This document shows, one piece after another, positions 35,049-46,666 of a stretch of 64,000 bases of DNA. The translations under genes and the position numbers were made by a program. Numbering within the stretch: position 1 is the first letter of the stretch; every line of letters starts with the position of its first letter. Source of the DNA: Lepidurus packardi (Eukaryota; Arthropoda; Branchiopoda; Notostraca; Triopsidae); contig JAKZAN010000005.1 of the NCBI GenBank assembly GCA_023053545.1, positions 11,470,001-11,534,000 on the forward strand. Direction: 5' to 3'. The notes below the pieces were generated by a model. The model made no database searches. It was given only the letters and a program-made list of their open reading frames with translations, and had not been told where the DNA came from.

Positions 35049-37217
35049 GTGCTAAAACCAAAGAGGCTAGTTCCAGTACAAGCAGTAAAGGCTACAATAA
35101 GCTGTCCTGCACATCAGACGAGGATAACAATGAGGCAATTGTGCTGCAGGATATGGCCAACAATACCAGCGCACCTAAACAGCTCCAACCGATCTTAAAA
35201 CCTTGGGAAATGACGCCCGGAGACCTGGAAAATGAGCCAGAAAGCGAATCCGACTCAGGTAAAAACTCCACCAATGGCTCCCCCATGGACTTAGTGTTGT
35301 CCTTTTTCATTTCCTAACTCCCATTTCCTCTTTAACAGGCAATCGCTTTGTGCCTTACAGCCCCTATAAAAATCCGCTCCATTAGCTTTGATTTTCTGCT
35401 TCTTGCATTCGATTTCGACAAAACGGTTACGTAAATAATGTTTTCTTGACTGGGCCAAGAGTAACCAGTAAATATTGATTGATCATCAAGGCACGAAAAA
35501 AAAAAACGAAAATAGAGTGAAATGCAGCGATGCGGAAAAGATTGATTTACGTCCCAAACCAATCTATGTTTCGATTTGGGGGCTTATAGTAAGTATAAAG
35601 GCTTTCCGTTTCGTGCTATGAGGTTCCGTTAAAGAATATGCCCGCTCGATAAGCGATGACGTCATCATTTCCGTAACTTCCGACAGCTACGCATATCAAT
35701 TGAGTATGTTTCTACCTTCTGAAGAGGTCTTTTTGGTTTCCTTAATCGATTGCGGTTTCCTTTGAAATTTGATAAAAACACGATCAAAAGATTGCAATTA
35801 CATAATGTGATGTCGTCATATCTGTACCGGAACTCGAGCACATAGTATCCTGATAACGGAATAGTTTTTCTTTCAGTTCTGCGACGCTTCGTTACTGAAT
35901 TAAACGCGATAGAAATTACGGAAAATCTAATGACGTCATCATATCCCAACCAGAATTCTACCGCATACTATCCTAAACAGACTCTCGATAACATATCAAT
36001 TTTTTTCCGGTTCTGCGACGTTTCGTCATTGAGTTAAACGCAACAGAAATATCGAAAAATCGGCAAAAGAATGACAAACGGGTGTCACTCGAGTTGAAAA
36101 TTGGTAGTCGGATTGAAAATGCATTAGGTAAGATTAGTTAGGCTAGGTTAGATTAGGTTAACTTTCGTTGATGGGAATCGTTCAAAGTTACACTTTCTTT
36201 TACTCCGTTAGCTGAAAAAAGCAAAATTCATTGATCGAAATTGACACACTAGTGTCATTTTTGACAACGGGACACTACATACGTTTGTCACTAAATCCGG
36301 AGAACGTGTTTTCCTTGTTGTTCATTGTAATTTCATACACTTTAAACAAGAAATTAAGAGAAACAGAAAGAGATAATAAAACACTTCTTCTAAAAGAATC
36401 TTGACAACAAGATCTACTTTACCTGCTGTTCAAGATTTTGATAAACGATTTATTGAGAATTTTCATACTTGATCACTATGGACAAAGTTAGTGAAACCGA
36501 CATTAAAATGAAAATCAGCAGGTAAAGGAAACTTACACATCCCATGCGTTACTGTCACAATATAACTCCATTAAATTGCACAGAGCATGAGAATTCTCAA
36601 ATCAAAATTTGAAACTCTTTAGCGCGATAAGGGGTTCCAGTATACCGTGGCCTTAAGCCCTCCCTTGGCTTTCATCCCACTCCACGTCCCCAGTCTGGTG
36701 ACATAGTAGTCAACTCCGCTTTTCAACCTGAAATTTTTCAACCAAATACCCGTTTTAGAATCTCCAAATTTCAATACTTTCGCTTTCGCAATTTCAATTC
36801 TTTCGCACTAGAAAAAGAAAACTTTCGAACTAAAATCCAAGTTTCTTTATGCTTTAGATGACGAACGCCTAACATGCGTGGTCTGCGACCGTTCCTTCAC
36901 CAGTTCCAGACTCTTGGAGCGTCACCGCGTCAAACGACGCCATTATGGGTAACTTTTTATGAATCCCCGCCCCTAAGTTCATAAATATAAACAAATTGTC
37001 TGTCCAACTCACCGACAGGTGCTCCATCTGTGAGTCTGTCTTCCCATCTCACATGTCGCTCGAGAGCCACCGTGAGCAAGTAGGCCATTGGTCAGATGAA
37101 GAAGATTTCAGCGACGACGACTCGGAAATGGATTCGGATTCCGATGGATCCGGGTCGGATACTTCCTCCAGTTCTCACGCTCATTCGAGCAGACATAAAG
37201 GTCGTCTATTACTTTAA
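35049..37217 (+). CDS. C2H2 zinc-finger protein with acidic tail, paralogue (3' part)
   Basis: Exons 35049-35258, 36858-36948 and 37019-37217 join in phase; the first begins inside a codon, so the 5' end is missing. The first exon is Ser-rich and acidic (ending ENEPESESDSG). Finger 1 is CVVCDRSFTSSRLLERH with a second His seven residues on; finger 2 is CSICESVFPSHMSLESHREQ with H-x5-H, directly abutting HYG. The tail is acidic and Ser-rich (DFSDDDSEMDSDSDGSGSD). Structure equals that of the gene at 16365-18095. After exon 35258 an alternative terminal exon is possible at 35339-35385: strong acceptor, in phase, encoding NRFVPYSPYKNPLH and a stop; it would give a product without fingers. Probably nuclear; target unknown. 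Confidence 0.66.
35650..36068 (+). repeat. ~130-bp repeat units with TGACGTCAT
   Basis: Two clear units (from about 35806 and 35929) share GACGTCATCAT-type starts, CATA(G)TATCCT, and TTCTGCGACG(C/T)TTCGT followed by TTAAACGC. A more diverged start occurs at about 35656. All lie in the long intron of the zinc-finger gene. Confidence 0.65.
36120..36320. repeat. Degenerate TTAGG run and TGTCA inverted motifs
   Basis: About 36125-36165 reads ttaggtaagattagttaggc and on, a decayed TTAGG/TTAGGTT string. From 36230 to 36290, TGACA and TGTCA alternate (acacactagtgtca is a perfect palindrome core). Confidence 0.5.
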
Positions 37218-37668
37218 AAAATACCCCGCGATGTCAAAATTCCCATCCTTCCACCATATCTACAATAATAATAAAAAAATAATCCCAATAAATATTTGAA
37301 TTCATGCTTTCCTGTAAATTTTTATTTCAAATTTTGTAATTCAATTTGGCGGTTTCTAGGCCATGGAATCCGTTAATTATCGTGCGTATGATTGTCTGCT
37401 GTATTACACGTTATACATTTGTACGGAAAGACTTTAAATAGACGCTGAAAGCACGAGAAAAGCTTCTGGAAATCATCATAAGTACATTTGGGACTTGGAA
37501 AAAATAGGATTTAATTATAGAAATAGATTTTCTTTCTTTTTTAGAAAATTAATTAGGACAAAATACTCGCTTCTTTTTTACATTTCAACTAATGAAAACG
37601 GGTAATCAGAACGAAGTTCCATGAAAAAAAACGGGGCGTTATCACGTTGTTTCTTCTATCCGAAAGAT

Positions 37669-40600
37669 TTAATTAACGGCAACATTGGCAAGATCCTCCT
37701 CATCCGACACATTCTCTAATTAAAATAATTTTGGGCTGTAAAATAAAATGAACTTGGGAAGAAAAAAAGACGAGAAAAAGAAGGGAGAAAAATATAAAAC
37801 TAAGGGGAAATTTTACCTTTCTTCTTGCCACGGGCAGCTGCCGACCAAGATTGGGTTGTACTTGTTCCGAAGAGAACAAAAACCGTGTTGCTGACGCCAC
37901 AGATCCCCGCTGCGATGAGAAAAACAGTGTGCCATTGTCCCAATGTTTGCTAGACAGACAAAAAAACGATTTTTTTCACCTTAAAATTGCATTGTCATGG
38001 CTAAAACTGATGCTCGCAGTGCCAAAAAGAAAGATGGCGGCTGTTTGCAACTGGCAGACGGAATTTGAACTTGGTATCGATACAAAAGCTTTGATATCGT
38101 GATCAAAAACCAGCCTTATGAGAGGCTTTGCATGGGGAAATCAAGCTATTTTCATTTCGCGGAAAACATTAAAGATTCTGCAAAATACTTTTGACAGCAA
38201 TGAAGGCCTTATTCGGCTATAAATGTAGTATAATAAAGTTTCAAAACTTTCTTGCAAATAATTTGCAAAAAGGATAAAAGCCCCCAAAAATGGAAATTTC
38301 CGACGTTTTGAAGCTAGGAATTTGAGTTTTTCGACACCAGTTTACCGAAAGTTATGTACCTGTCCTTTCAACAAAGATCCCACGAGATACGGCGCAGCGA
38401 TTCCGCAGATGTTAGCAAAAGTATTGGTGATGCCAAAGAGCGTGCCAGCGTATTCAGACGCTAATTCGACGTGATTTACATGAAATCCGGAATACGTGGC
38501 ACCCAGAAATCCCATTGCTAAGGTCAACAAGGTTACCGCCGCCACCGCACTGCACCCAGTGAAACACGCTCCACACAAAGCCAATGCTGATCCATACATT
38601 CCTAACGGCGAACCCAAGAAACACTCAATGATCCTTCTAACTGAGTTTAAAATCACCATTTTACCGATCGAGTTAAATAGTTTGCGTGTAAACGTCGTAG
38701 TTAGCACCGACTTAACTTGAAGCATGTCCGCGACCGTGCTGCAAATGAGTGAAAACAGCCAAGCGAACAAATAAGGCAAGGCGGATACAAAGCTGTTCTA
38801 TAATAAAGAACAAGAAACTAATTAGTAACATTTTAATAAGTTTTTTAAGGAAAAAATACTTTTTTGATGTCGAAATGCAAGATATTCCTCAAGAAACTTG
38901 GCAATTCTGTTAACAACGTATAAAAAGCCCATGCTTGGCCTGCATGAGCCACAATTAGCGCCCAGAATGGCAAAGATCTAAAAATCGCACGCCAAGGAAC
39001 AGATTGGCGCTTTGACTAAGAAAGAAATGAAAAGATATTCAGATTAGTTCTTCATTAACTAGTTTCAATGATCAGAATTCTCTAAGAATGAAAATAAACA
39101 TACATGGGAATGGTTTAAGGAATGGACGATGTAGTTTTTCTCAGCAGTGGAAATGCGAGGGTGTTGTTCAGGACTTTCGGAAATGTAATACATCCAAACG
39201 AGGAACCATAGAATGCCCAATACGCCAAAAACGTGGAAAACACTAGGCCAGCCCCCACTCCAGCCGTATTGACATAAAAGCCCTGAGATAGGCAATGCTA
39301 GCACCGTCCCGAACTGCGAACCTGAAATTCAAGAAACTAAATTGATTAAATTCATCAAATCAATTCTCTCGAATAATAAAAACAATAACATTGTATGCCA
39401 ACTTTTAAGCACTTGCCCAAACTTCTGACAGTAACGTAGGGGATAGCATAAGCAATTCAATTGAATTCAATTGAATTCAATGCAAAGTTTTTGGGCAAAC
39501 TTGTCGCAGAAATTTGAAATTTACAATTGCAATTTATACAATCCCACAATCGACATCTATTCGTTCATTTTTCTCGGTGAAAATTAGCAATATTTGCAAA
39601 AAAAAGCTTCTGACAGTAATGCTGATGTCAAGGAATAACCGAATATGCAATAATGTGAAGAGTTGTTCAGGAGTTTTAAAAGATATTTTGGATTATTACT
39701 TTTTCCATCGAATATTGACGTATTACCTGCGAATATAAAAGTGACTAGTTTGCTGCGTTCTAGTGGCGGAGCCCATTTGGCAATCATAGTATTCATAGCT
39801 GGGAATGTAACTCCCTTAGAAAAACAAGGTAATATTAATTTTCGCTTATTTTTCCTTGGATTTTATAGAAATTGCTAAGCGTTTCGGCACAAGTTTTGAA
39901 TAAAGTACCTCTCCTAAACCTTCTAGAACTCGACAAAGGATGAGCAAGTTGTCGTGGATACGTAACGCCCATGGTGTTAGCAAAGTAAAGATGGCAGTGA
40001 CTAGCATTCCATATCCCAGCAAGTATTTGCCTCCAAAACGCTCCGAAAGGAGACCTCCAGGGATTTGGGTGACTACATAACCCCAAAAAAACGACCCTAA
40101 GATGATGCCTTGTTGGTATTCATCCCACTCAAATTCTCCATCCTAAAAATAAGCACAAAAGGAAGTATTAAAGGTCACATTTTCTTTTGAATTCCTTAAA
40201 TTTTCATTATTTTTTGTAGAAAGAAGAGATATAACTGTACTGGTTCGTGGAAAGTTGCGTTTAGATGCCAATCTGAGTCTGGACAAACATCGGCGGAGGA
40301 TTGATTTGTCTTGGGAAGAGCTGTGTTGTTAACCATGGCTACAATTGCCACGGATAAATTAACTCGCATGGCGTAAACATTGGCAAAACCCAAAAATCCC
40401 AATAATGCGAAAACATGGCGTGTTCCAAACCATTCTATTTAAATGAAAACGTTAGATTACTTAGTAGCTTCGTACTAAAAACATGTGGTTAAAACTTCAC
40501 TAACTTAGGCATTAATGTAATAAAGTAAATAAACAATTACAAAACCAAATTTAAATTAAATTAAGATTTTTATTTGTATTTTACCTGGCTCGGATTTATC

Positions 40601-41403
40601 GATTAAAGCACTACTTTCCTCATTCTCATTAATTAAGTAACCTCCCTGCATAACTGAATGTTATTAAAAAGTACACTGCCCTAAACTAAACTAATAAAGT
40701 GACTGATAACAAGGAAACTGACGTGTTTTTACGCCTCCCGTTGTTGTTTCGCCATTTTCGGTTCATTTTCCCACCGCTTGGAGCTCCAATTTCAAAACTT
40801 AATTACTCCTTTACTTTTAGAAGCAAATTTGGGGAATTAAAACTTAGCATGTAATATGTACGTAATTCAAAGGAAAAAATAAACGTAATAGACCATAGAA
40901 GAAATCTAGTGAAGCAATTTTTTTTAGTAGATGAGAACCTAAAATTATAATCGAAATAACAACAAACTATTAAAATGTAAACTAATTAAGACTTTTGCAT
41001 TGAAATTTGACAAGATTTGCATTATTAGTAGCTGAGAACCTCAAATTCTAAATAACAATCAACTAATCGAAACTAACTAAAAATCGAAATAACAATAAAC
41101 TAATCAAAGGTAAACTAAATCAATCAAGACTTTTGCACTGAAGTATGGCAAGAGTTTCGTATTGTTAATCTTGAATATGTGGATTATTTTGCTACGTTAA
41201 ATTATTCATAATAGCAAGGATACCCAACCTGCGGCACAGTTCAACTTCAATCCGACCTACCTTAAACCCGCAATTAATTAATTAAATACATTAAAATATA
41301 ATTTGACAATGTTCTGCTTACCGTTACTTAAATCTGAAAAGGTTGTGGTCGAAGCTGTGGGAACTTTCGTTTCGTTTTCGCCCAAAATTATGTTAAGTTC
41401 CAT
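37669..41403 (-). CDS. SLC17-family MFS anion transporter
   Basis: Eleven exons on the minus strand: 41403-41322, 40641-40585, 40434-40241, 40142-39909, 39814-39727, 39321-39104, 39015-38860, 38797-38665, 38601-38360, 37949-37817, 37715-37669. They give 527 residues, with all phases consistent. It is a 12-helix major facilitator of the SLC17 type (sialin, vesicular glutamate and phosphate cotransporters). Marks: [20 protein letters not shown] in helix 1, an N-glycosylated loop ([12 protein letters not shown], then NAT), [40 protein letters not shown] and [20 protein letters not shown]. The N-terminus carries an acidic [14 protein letters not shown] stretch that could be a dileucine-like sorting signal. 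Substrate cannot be told from sequence. The 63-nt intron 38602-38664 is in frame and stop-free. Confidence 0.9.
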
Positions 41404-41478
41404 CTTTTCGTAACTAAGTAATGTACCGGTTCAAGGTGAGAGCCTACTGCGAACATGTCGAAAATAAACGGGTACAAG

Positions 41479-43210
41479 CAGTGCCGTATCTACGCCTAGG
41501 CAAACTAGGCAGCTGCCTAGGGGCCCCAGCCTCGAAGGGGGCCCCGGGCCAGGTGCCGAAGTACGTTGAGGGCACAAGACAAAGAAAAGAAAATGTCAAT
41601 TTTTCCGTACGAAATATTAATTTATGTAATAGTATGTAAAATAACTGGAGATCATTTTGGAGACTGTGAAAAAGTTATGTCTTATAGCCTCACGTACTGA
41701 GTGATTGGCGGAGTGGTTAAAGGCCCTAACTTTCGTTCTATAGTTCACCAGTTCTATAGGCCCCACGAGGCTAGGGGGCCCATCCCGACCTGTTTAGGAG
41801 CCCATTTTGGACCTTGGCCCAGGGGCCCACGGGGTAATATATTTTCATGTAGGTTTAAGTGAAATTAGATTAGTTTGAGCTTGGTTTGGTTTAGTTTGGT
41901 TAGGTTATATTATGTTTAATTAGTTTAAGTTAGTCAGGTACTGTGTATTTATTATTTATTATTCAGGTACTGTGTACCTGACTAATAAATAATGTATGCT
42001 TTCTCGAACCTTTTTCCATAAAGGAAACGTCAACAGGCTGAAAGCCTACGACGTGATCAAATTTAAAAAAAGAAGTTAGTCAGATTTTTGTAAGCCAGCG
42101 TAGGTTCTTTTCTCCGCTTTTCATAATTTGCACTTCAATGAAGGTGGCAACACATTCTGAATCCCTCTGCAAACCACAGCTCTAGCATCTTACACAAGGA
42201 CACGCGTGTTTTGACTTGTCTACAGTAAGTTCAAAAGAAGCGATTAAGAGAAAATCGGTCCTTGGTAACATACCTAGAAGATTTAAGGAAAGCCGGTACC
42301 TTCGATCATTATGAGTCGAAAGCTATGGAAAGAAGTGGTGAACAGAATGACGCATACGATATGAAGAGGAAACGTAAGCGAAAAGTCCGGTTTGACGAAG
42401 TAAAGGAAAAGGGGGTGGAACTTTCCGAGACCGGCTGGGACAGACTTAGAGTCACCGTCTTCAACGTCATTATTGACAAGTTGATTGCAGAACTACAGAG
42501 CCGTGGCTCTGCTTACGAGAATTTAAGTCAAAAGTTGGACTTTCTCACGAAGCTTCGTAATTTGGAATCTCAAGACATCCGTAATGGAGCACGGAACCTG
42601 CAAGCTTTCTATCCAGGGGATTTGGATGGTACTTTGGAAAACGAGTGTCTACACCTGCGAGCTTATTTGTTGTCGGCTGAGGCTAAATGGGGGAAAGAGT
42701 TATCGTAACTGGACGTATACAAGTACATTCTGGAAAAAGGCTTTTTGGATATTTACCCAAACGTGGGAATAGCGCTCCGGATGCTGTTATGTACACCGGG
42801 GTGAAATTGTTCGGCAGAACGGTCGTTTTCAGCATTAAAGAGAGTAAATAATTATTTAAGATCTACCACAGAAGAGAACAGACTTAAGTCACTATCTGTG
42901 CTGTACATAGAGTCAGAAATAATGTCGTCTGTGGACTATAGTGAAGTCATCCGCTCCTTTGCAGAGAAGAAAGTTTGTCGCACGGCAATGTAATCTTGTA
43001 ATTATATGTAAATGTACAAATTATAACGTGAAAAAGTATAGTTGGTACTTGCTTATTTCATTTTTAAGTCTGCTTGCCTACTTTCTAAAGTCAAAGTGCG
43101 TTGAATAAATACAAAATAAAAAGTAAAGTCAATTTTTTTGCTACTTGCCAAAATGGGGGCCCCGACTCAGTTAACTGCCTAGGGGCCCTGGGTCGCTAAA
43201 TCCGGCACTG
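41479..43210 (+). mobile_element. hAT transposon deletion derivative
   Basis: Terminal inverted repeats start CAGTGCCG at 41479 and end CGGCACTG at 43210; inside them both ends carry CTAGGGGCCCC. The flanking 8-bp sequences GGTACAAG (41471-41478) and GGTACAGG (43211-43218) match at 7 of 8 bases, as expected for a hAT target duplication. The interior keeps only the C-terminal part of a transposase. It therefore cannot move by itself. Confidence 0.88.
42262..42996 (+). pseudogene. ZMYM1-like hAT transposase remnant
   Basis: The frame 42262-42708 encodes a piece typical of ZMYM1-like hAT transposases (VFNVIIDKLIAELQSRGSAY, then a FYPGDLDGTLENEC region). After the stop at 42708, another frame continues with LDVYKYILEKGFLDIYPNVG, leading to the C-terminal dimerisation region with NCSAERSFSALKRVNNYLRS up to about 42993. 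At least one frame break lies near 42800 between LCTPG and NCSAERS, and a stop separates the first part. The N-terminal BED/zinc-finger part and most of the catalytic domain are gone. Confidence 0.8.
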
Positions 43211-43222
43211 GGTACAGGGAAA

Positions 43223-43501
43223 CCTCAGTGGTCCAATCCTTACCCATGGGATTAATTAAAGACTGCTCACTTTGAACAGTTTTCTAGGCCTTCTGGTTGA
43301 AACCAACACAAACTTCTAGAAAGTGAAATCCCTTTCTACGTTGAGGTGCGGGCGTTCTTTGTGCCCCAACGTGAGAGTAAAAACGGATTCCTCTTTCTAG
43401 AAATTGGATTTGATTCTAGACAGGAGGCCAGAAAACGGTGAGCAGGTTTGGAAATCAACAAGCTTTGATTAACCCCATGGGAAAGGATTAGACCACTGGG
43501 G
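43223..43501. mobile_element. Palindromic MITE adjoining the hAT element
   Basis: Ends CCTCAGTGGTCC and GACCACTGGGG. About 70 bp at each end are inverted copies (CAATCCTTACCCATGGG against CCCATGGGAAAGGATTA), and the inner part is also palindromic around TTTCTAGAAA. It starts 13 bp after the hAT end. No coding capacity. Confidence 0.7.
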
Positions 43502-44127
43502 ATTCCTATATCCGCTTTTTCGGACGTAAAGTACGTTTGAAAGTACGTTTGAACAACGTCGGTCTGTATCTTATTTACCGGTTAAAGCGTTTAGAAGCCT
43601 TCGATCGTTTTCGCTGATGTCCGGTAGATCTGCAAGTCTTTTTCATAATTACATCTAGCCTTTGATGACCATCTCCAGAAACTTAGATGTTTCTTAACAC
43701 TTGACCTGATGTCCCTTTCCGCTACCTGCAATCATGGTATTGATGAGTGTGGCCCTAAGGGTACCTTGCTTATATTTCACCGGACAAAATGAAGATGGCG
43801 TCGAATGTACGTCCAAATGACGTAGACTCAGGTCTGGCAAAGTGCTTATTCTGCGTACGTGAAAATCGAAATAACCTTGGAACCAACGAACGCATTGGAA
43901 ATAAAATTCAAATTTGCACTTCGTTTATTGTTGTTGATATTAGTACAGAAATTCCTTGTCTGTTTAACGCACAAAAATGATTATAATTTGACTACCAATG
44001 ATACGATACGATACGTCTTGACCAGAAATCAACCATTAAACGTCACTGATTTGACCTTCCAGCAACTTTCGCTAAATAAAAACAAAAACGAGAACTATAA
44101 TTGTCTCTAATTGGAGCTTGCTTGTTT
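43502..44127. other. Gene-free stretch
   Basis: Nothing recognisable apart from a short run of ATACG (atacgatacgatacg near 44000). Confidence 0.5.
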
Positions 44128-45535
44128 TTATTCTTCCACAAGCAAATTGTCTGGACCTTTAATCACTTCTGAATCATCCTCCAAGATGTCGCCAGTTACC
44201 AGGTCTGCGGGTTTGGATTCTTCAGCTTCATCGTCTTCACTACTTTCTGATTTCTCTTCAGATTCAGTTTTGTCGTCTTCATTACCACCATCAATTTCGG
44301 CTTCATCCCCATCAATTTCGTCTTCTTTAGTTTCAAGTTCGTCTAAACTTCCTTCCGAAGGATCCTCTGCTATTACAGGGACGAGTGCGTCCTCCAATTT
44401 CAGTTCAGATTGAGTCAACTCGGGCAATTCAGGCAACGCTGGCATGGGTTGGGTTTCATCTCCATTGTTTAAAGACGATATGGGCAAAGAAGGCCACATC
44501 TTACTTCCTCCGCGACGTTTGTTCGCTGGCGCCAAAGGCAATTGGTTCACATCCACCGTGTCATGCTCTTTAAAAGGATCACCAATTACCAAAGTGTCCT
44601 CTTCAGACTGGTCTTCATCGTCATCTTCTTCGCTCGTATCTGCCAAACGCTTAGCTGGGAACGGTTCCATCGGAGTTTCCACCGCCAAAGCGCTAAATTG
44701 GGTCCAACCGCGACGATTGTTAGCATTAAACAACCTCTCGAGTCGTTGAACGCTATCTTCCTTCGCTTCTTGGGTCTAAAGTGAAAGAAAAAGTTGAAGG
44801 AAAAATTAAGGGTTGGAAACACTTTTGACATGGACTATTCTTTCCCAGTCTATTTTTTATTCTTTCCCAGTCTAATTGAATGCTTAGTCCGTTTAATAAG
44901 CTTTTATTCAATTTATTCCAATCGTAAAATAGTGGTAAACATATGTTCTTTATAAACAAATTAACTGAATCTTGTTGAGAACTTTATATACTGAGCAACT
45001 TTCCAAATCTTTTAATTTGCCACAGAATTATAAGTTAAGTTTGCCATACATACGTGTTGTGTTTGTGTTCTGACTGTATTAGTTCAATAAGAATTTCATA
45101 ATAAAATTGACACTAAAAGTATCATAAGAAAAATGGAGGCAGGAAGTGATGACGTCAACTTACTTTTTGGCGGGTAGCCATGAACTGGAGTTCTTTTTGC
45201 ATGCGATGCAAGCGTTGGTTTTGGAACTCCAATTGATCTTTTAACTCTTCTATTTCTTTGGCCTGGGAACTTAATTTCTGTTGAGCAGCCTGGGGCAGGA
45301 GTTCCCCTTCCGCAACAGATGACGCATGGTTGCTCAAAATGAGAACGAACAAAACGGAGCAGGTAATCAAGGCCGCAACGCCCAAAATGACCCCAGCATA
45401 GGTGCACCAACGGATATACGCAGCTTTCTTGGCCTTTTTCTGGCCCACAAATTCGGCGTCAAAGGAATTGGTGGTATTGGTCGAGGAAGCTGCTAACAGC
45501 GGATATTGAGGCAGATACTTCACACGGGACTTCAT
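44128..45535 (-). CDS. Type II single-pass membrane protein, acidic lumenal tail
   Basis: Two exons, 45535-45164 and 44775-44128, join in phase 0 to 339 residues. A basic cytosolic N-terminus of about 42 residues (QKKAKKAAYIRW) precedes one hydrophobic helix (YAGVILGVAALITCSVLFVL, about 46-65). Then comes a predicted coiled coil (LSSQAKEIEELKDQLEFQNQ and on to about residue 125), a middle with NKRRGGSKMW, and a long Glu/Asp-rich tail of about 120 residues. The layout resembles Golgi type II proteins with coiled-coil stems and acidic tails such as GOLM1/CASC4, but I see no motif that proves kinship. Codon use and frame are clearly coding. Function unknown. Confidence 0.78.
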
Positions 45536-46666
45536 ACTGGTTAATTTCTTCTAAACCCAAAAACACTTGTGGACCAATTCGATATTGACTCACGAAATTA
45601 AACGTTTCCAAACCAAACTGGTGTCAGAATTCTATACTTGTCTGCCCTCGGGGGATGATAAGGCTGCTATGGTTTTAAGCTTGTGTATGTGTGTGCTTCT
45701 ATGTTAGCTAGCGAGATGATTATCAAGGAAAAGGAACAAATAAAAACGGAACGAAGGGAACGCCAAAGCAAACTCTCTGATAACGAGATAAGCACCATGC
45801 ATCAGCACAGCTCCAAATTCCTGCCCGAGATCTGCGATTGCAATTTATCTCGCATCATTTGCAGCCGAAACATTGGAACCAATTTTCGCGTGGCCAAATT
45901 GTGAACCAAACGAGGCACAGACAAAGATTCCAACAGATAAAGAAAAATGGATTCCAACTCTATTGAATACGCGAGGAATTCAACTCTATTGCTTTAAAAT
46001 TTGGACATGACGGTGGGGCGAAATTACAAAAATGGAATAAATATGTGTTTTTGTTTATTCTCAAGAGATTCTTAAAACTTTCCCTATACTTTGAATAGTT
46101 TCTAGACTCGTAATAGAAGCATGAGGACTAGGAACTAGAAAATAAATAGCGGTTTGTTTATCCGAAAAAGGGGGCTTTGGAATGTGCGTCGACGCCCCTT
46201 TTTTCCTTCTCAACTAGAAATGAAAGAACCCTGAGCCTGAACAGCAATGTTTCATAGCTAATCCCACTAATAACGCAAACTGGAACTTCAAACTCAGACA
46301 CTTAAAAACTGTACCACAAAACAACAGCAGTGACACACTTTGTTCACTTCTAAAATTATTTGCATGCGGAAGCACTGTTTGTCCTACAAAATAGAAAAAT
46401 ACACAAGTTAGTACATTTACTAAACAAATTTTCGAAACTTACTTTAATGCTAAGGTTTTGCACCAAGAATTCTTTCGCCTAAAAAAAAAGAGGATTAATA
46501 CCATGCTATACCTTCTTTAGGAATGTACCTTAATGCCCATGGCAGTTTGGCATGAAGGGAAATTTTATTTATGCGCCTAAAGTTCAGGAATTCGCAAAGG
46601 AAAAATTTGGAAAATTCAAAAATCAAAATACTTTTTATTTAATCGCAATTAAAGTGAATTCTAACC
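45536..46666. other. Intergenic region
   Basis: No gene supported. It lies 5' of the membrane-protein gene and 3' of INPP5F; a short TG-rich string (tgtgtatgtgtgtg) lies near 45685. Confidence 0.5.

Noticed and set aside
43859..44110. ORFs with ATACG repeat as gene 3' end
   Set aside because: No splice sites, no similarity, simple-sequence content.
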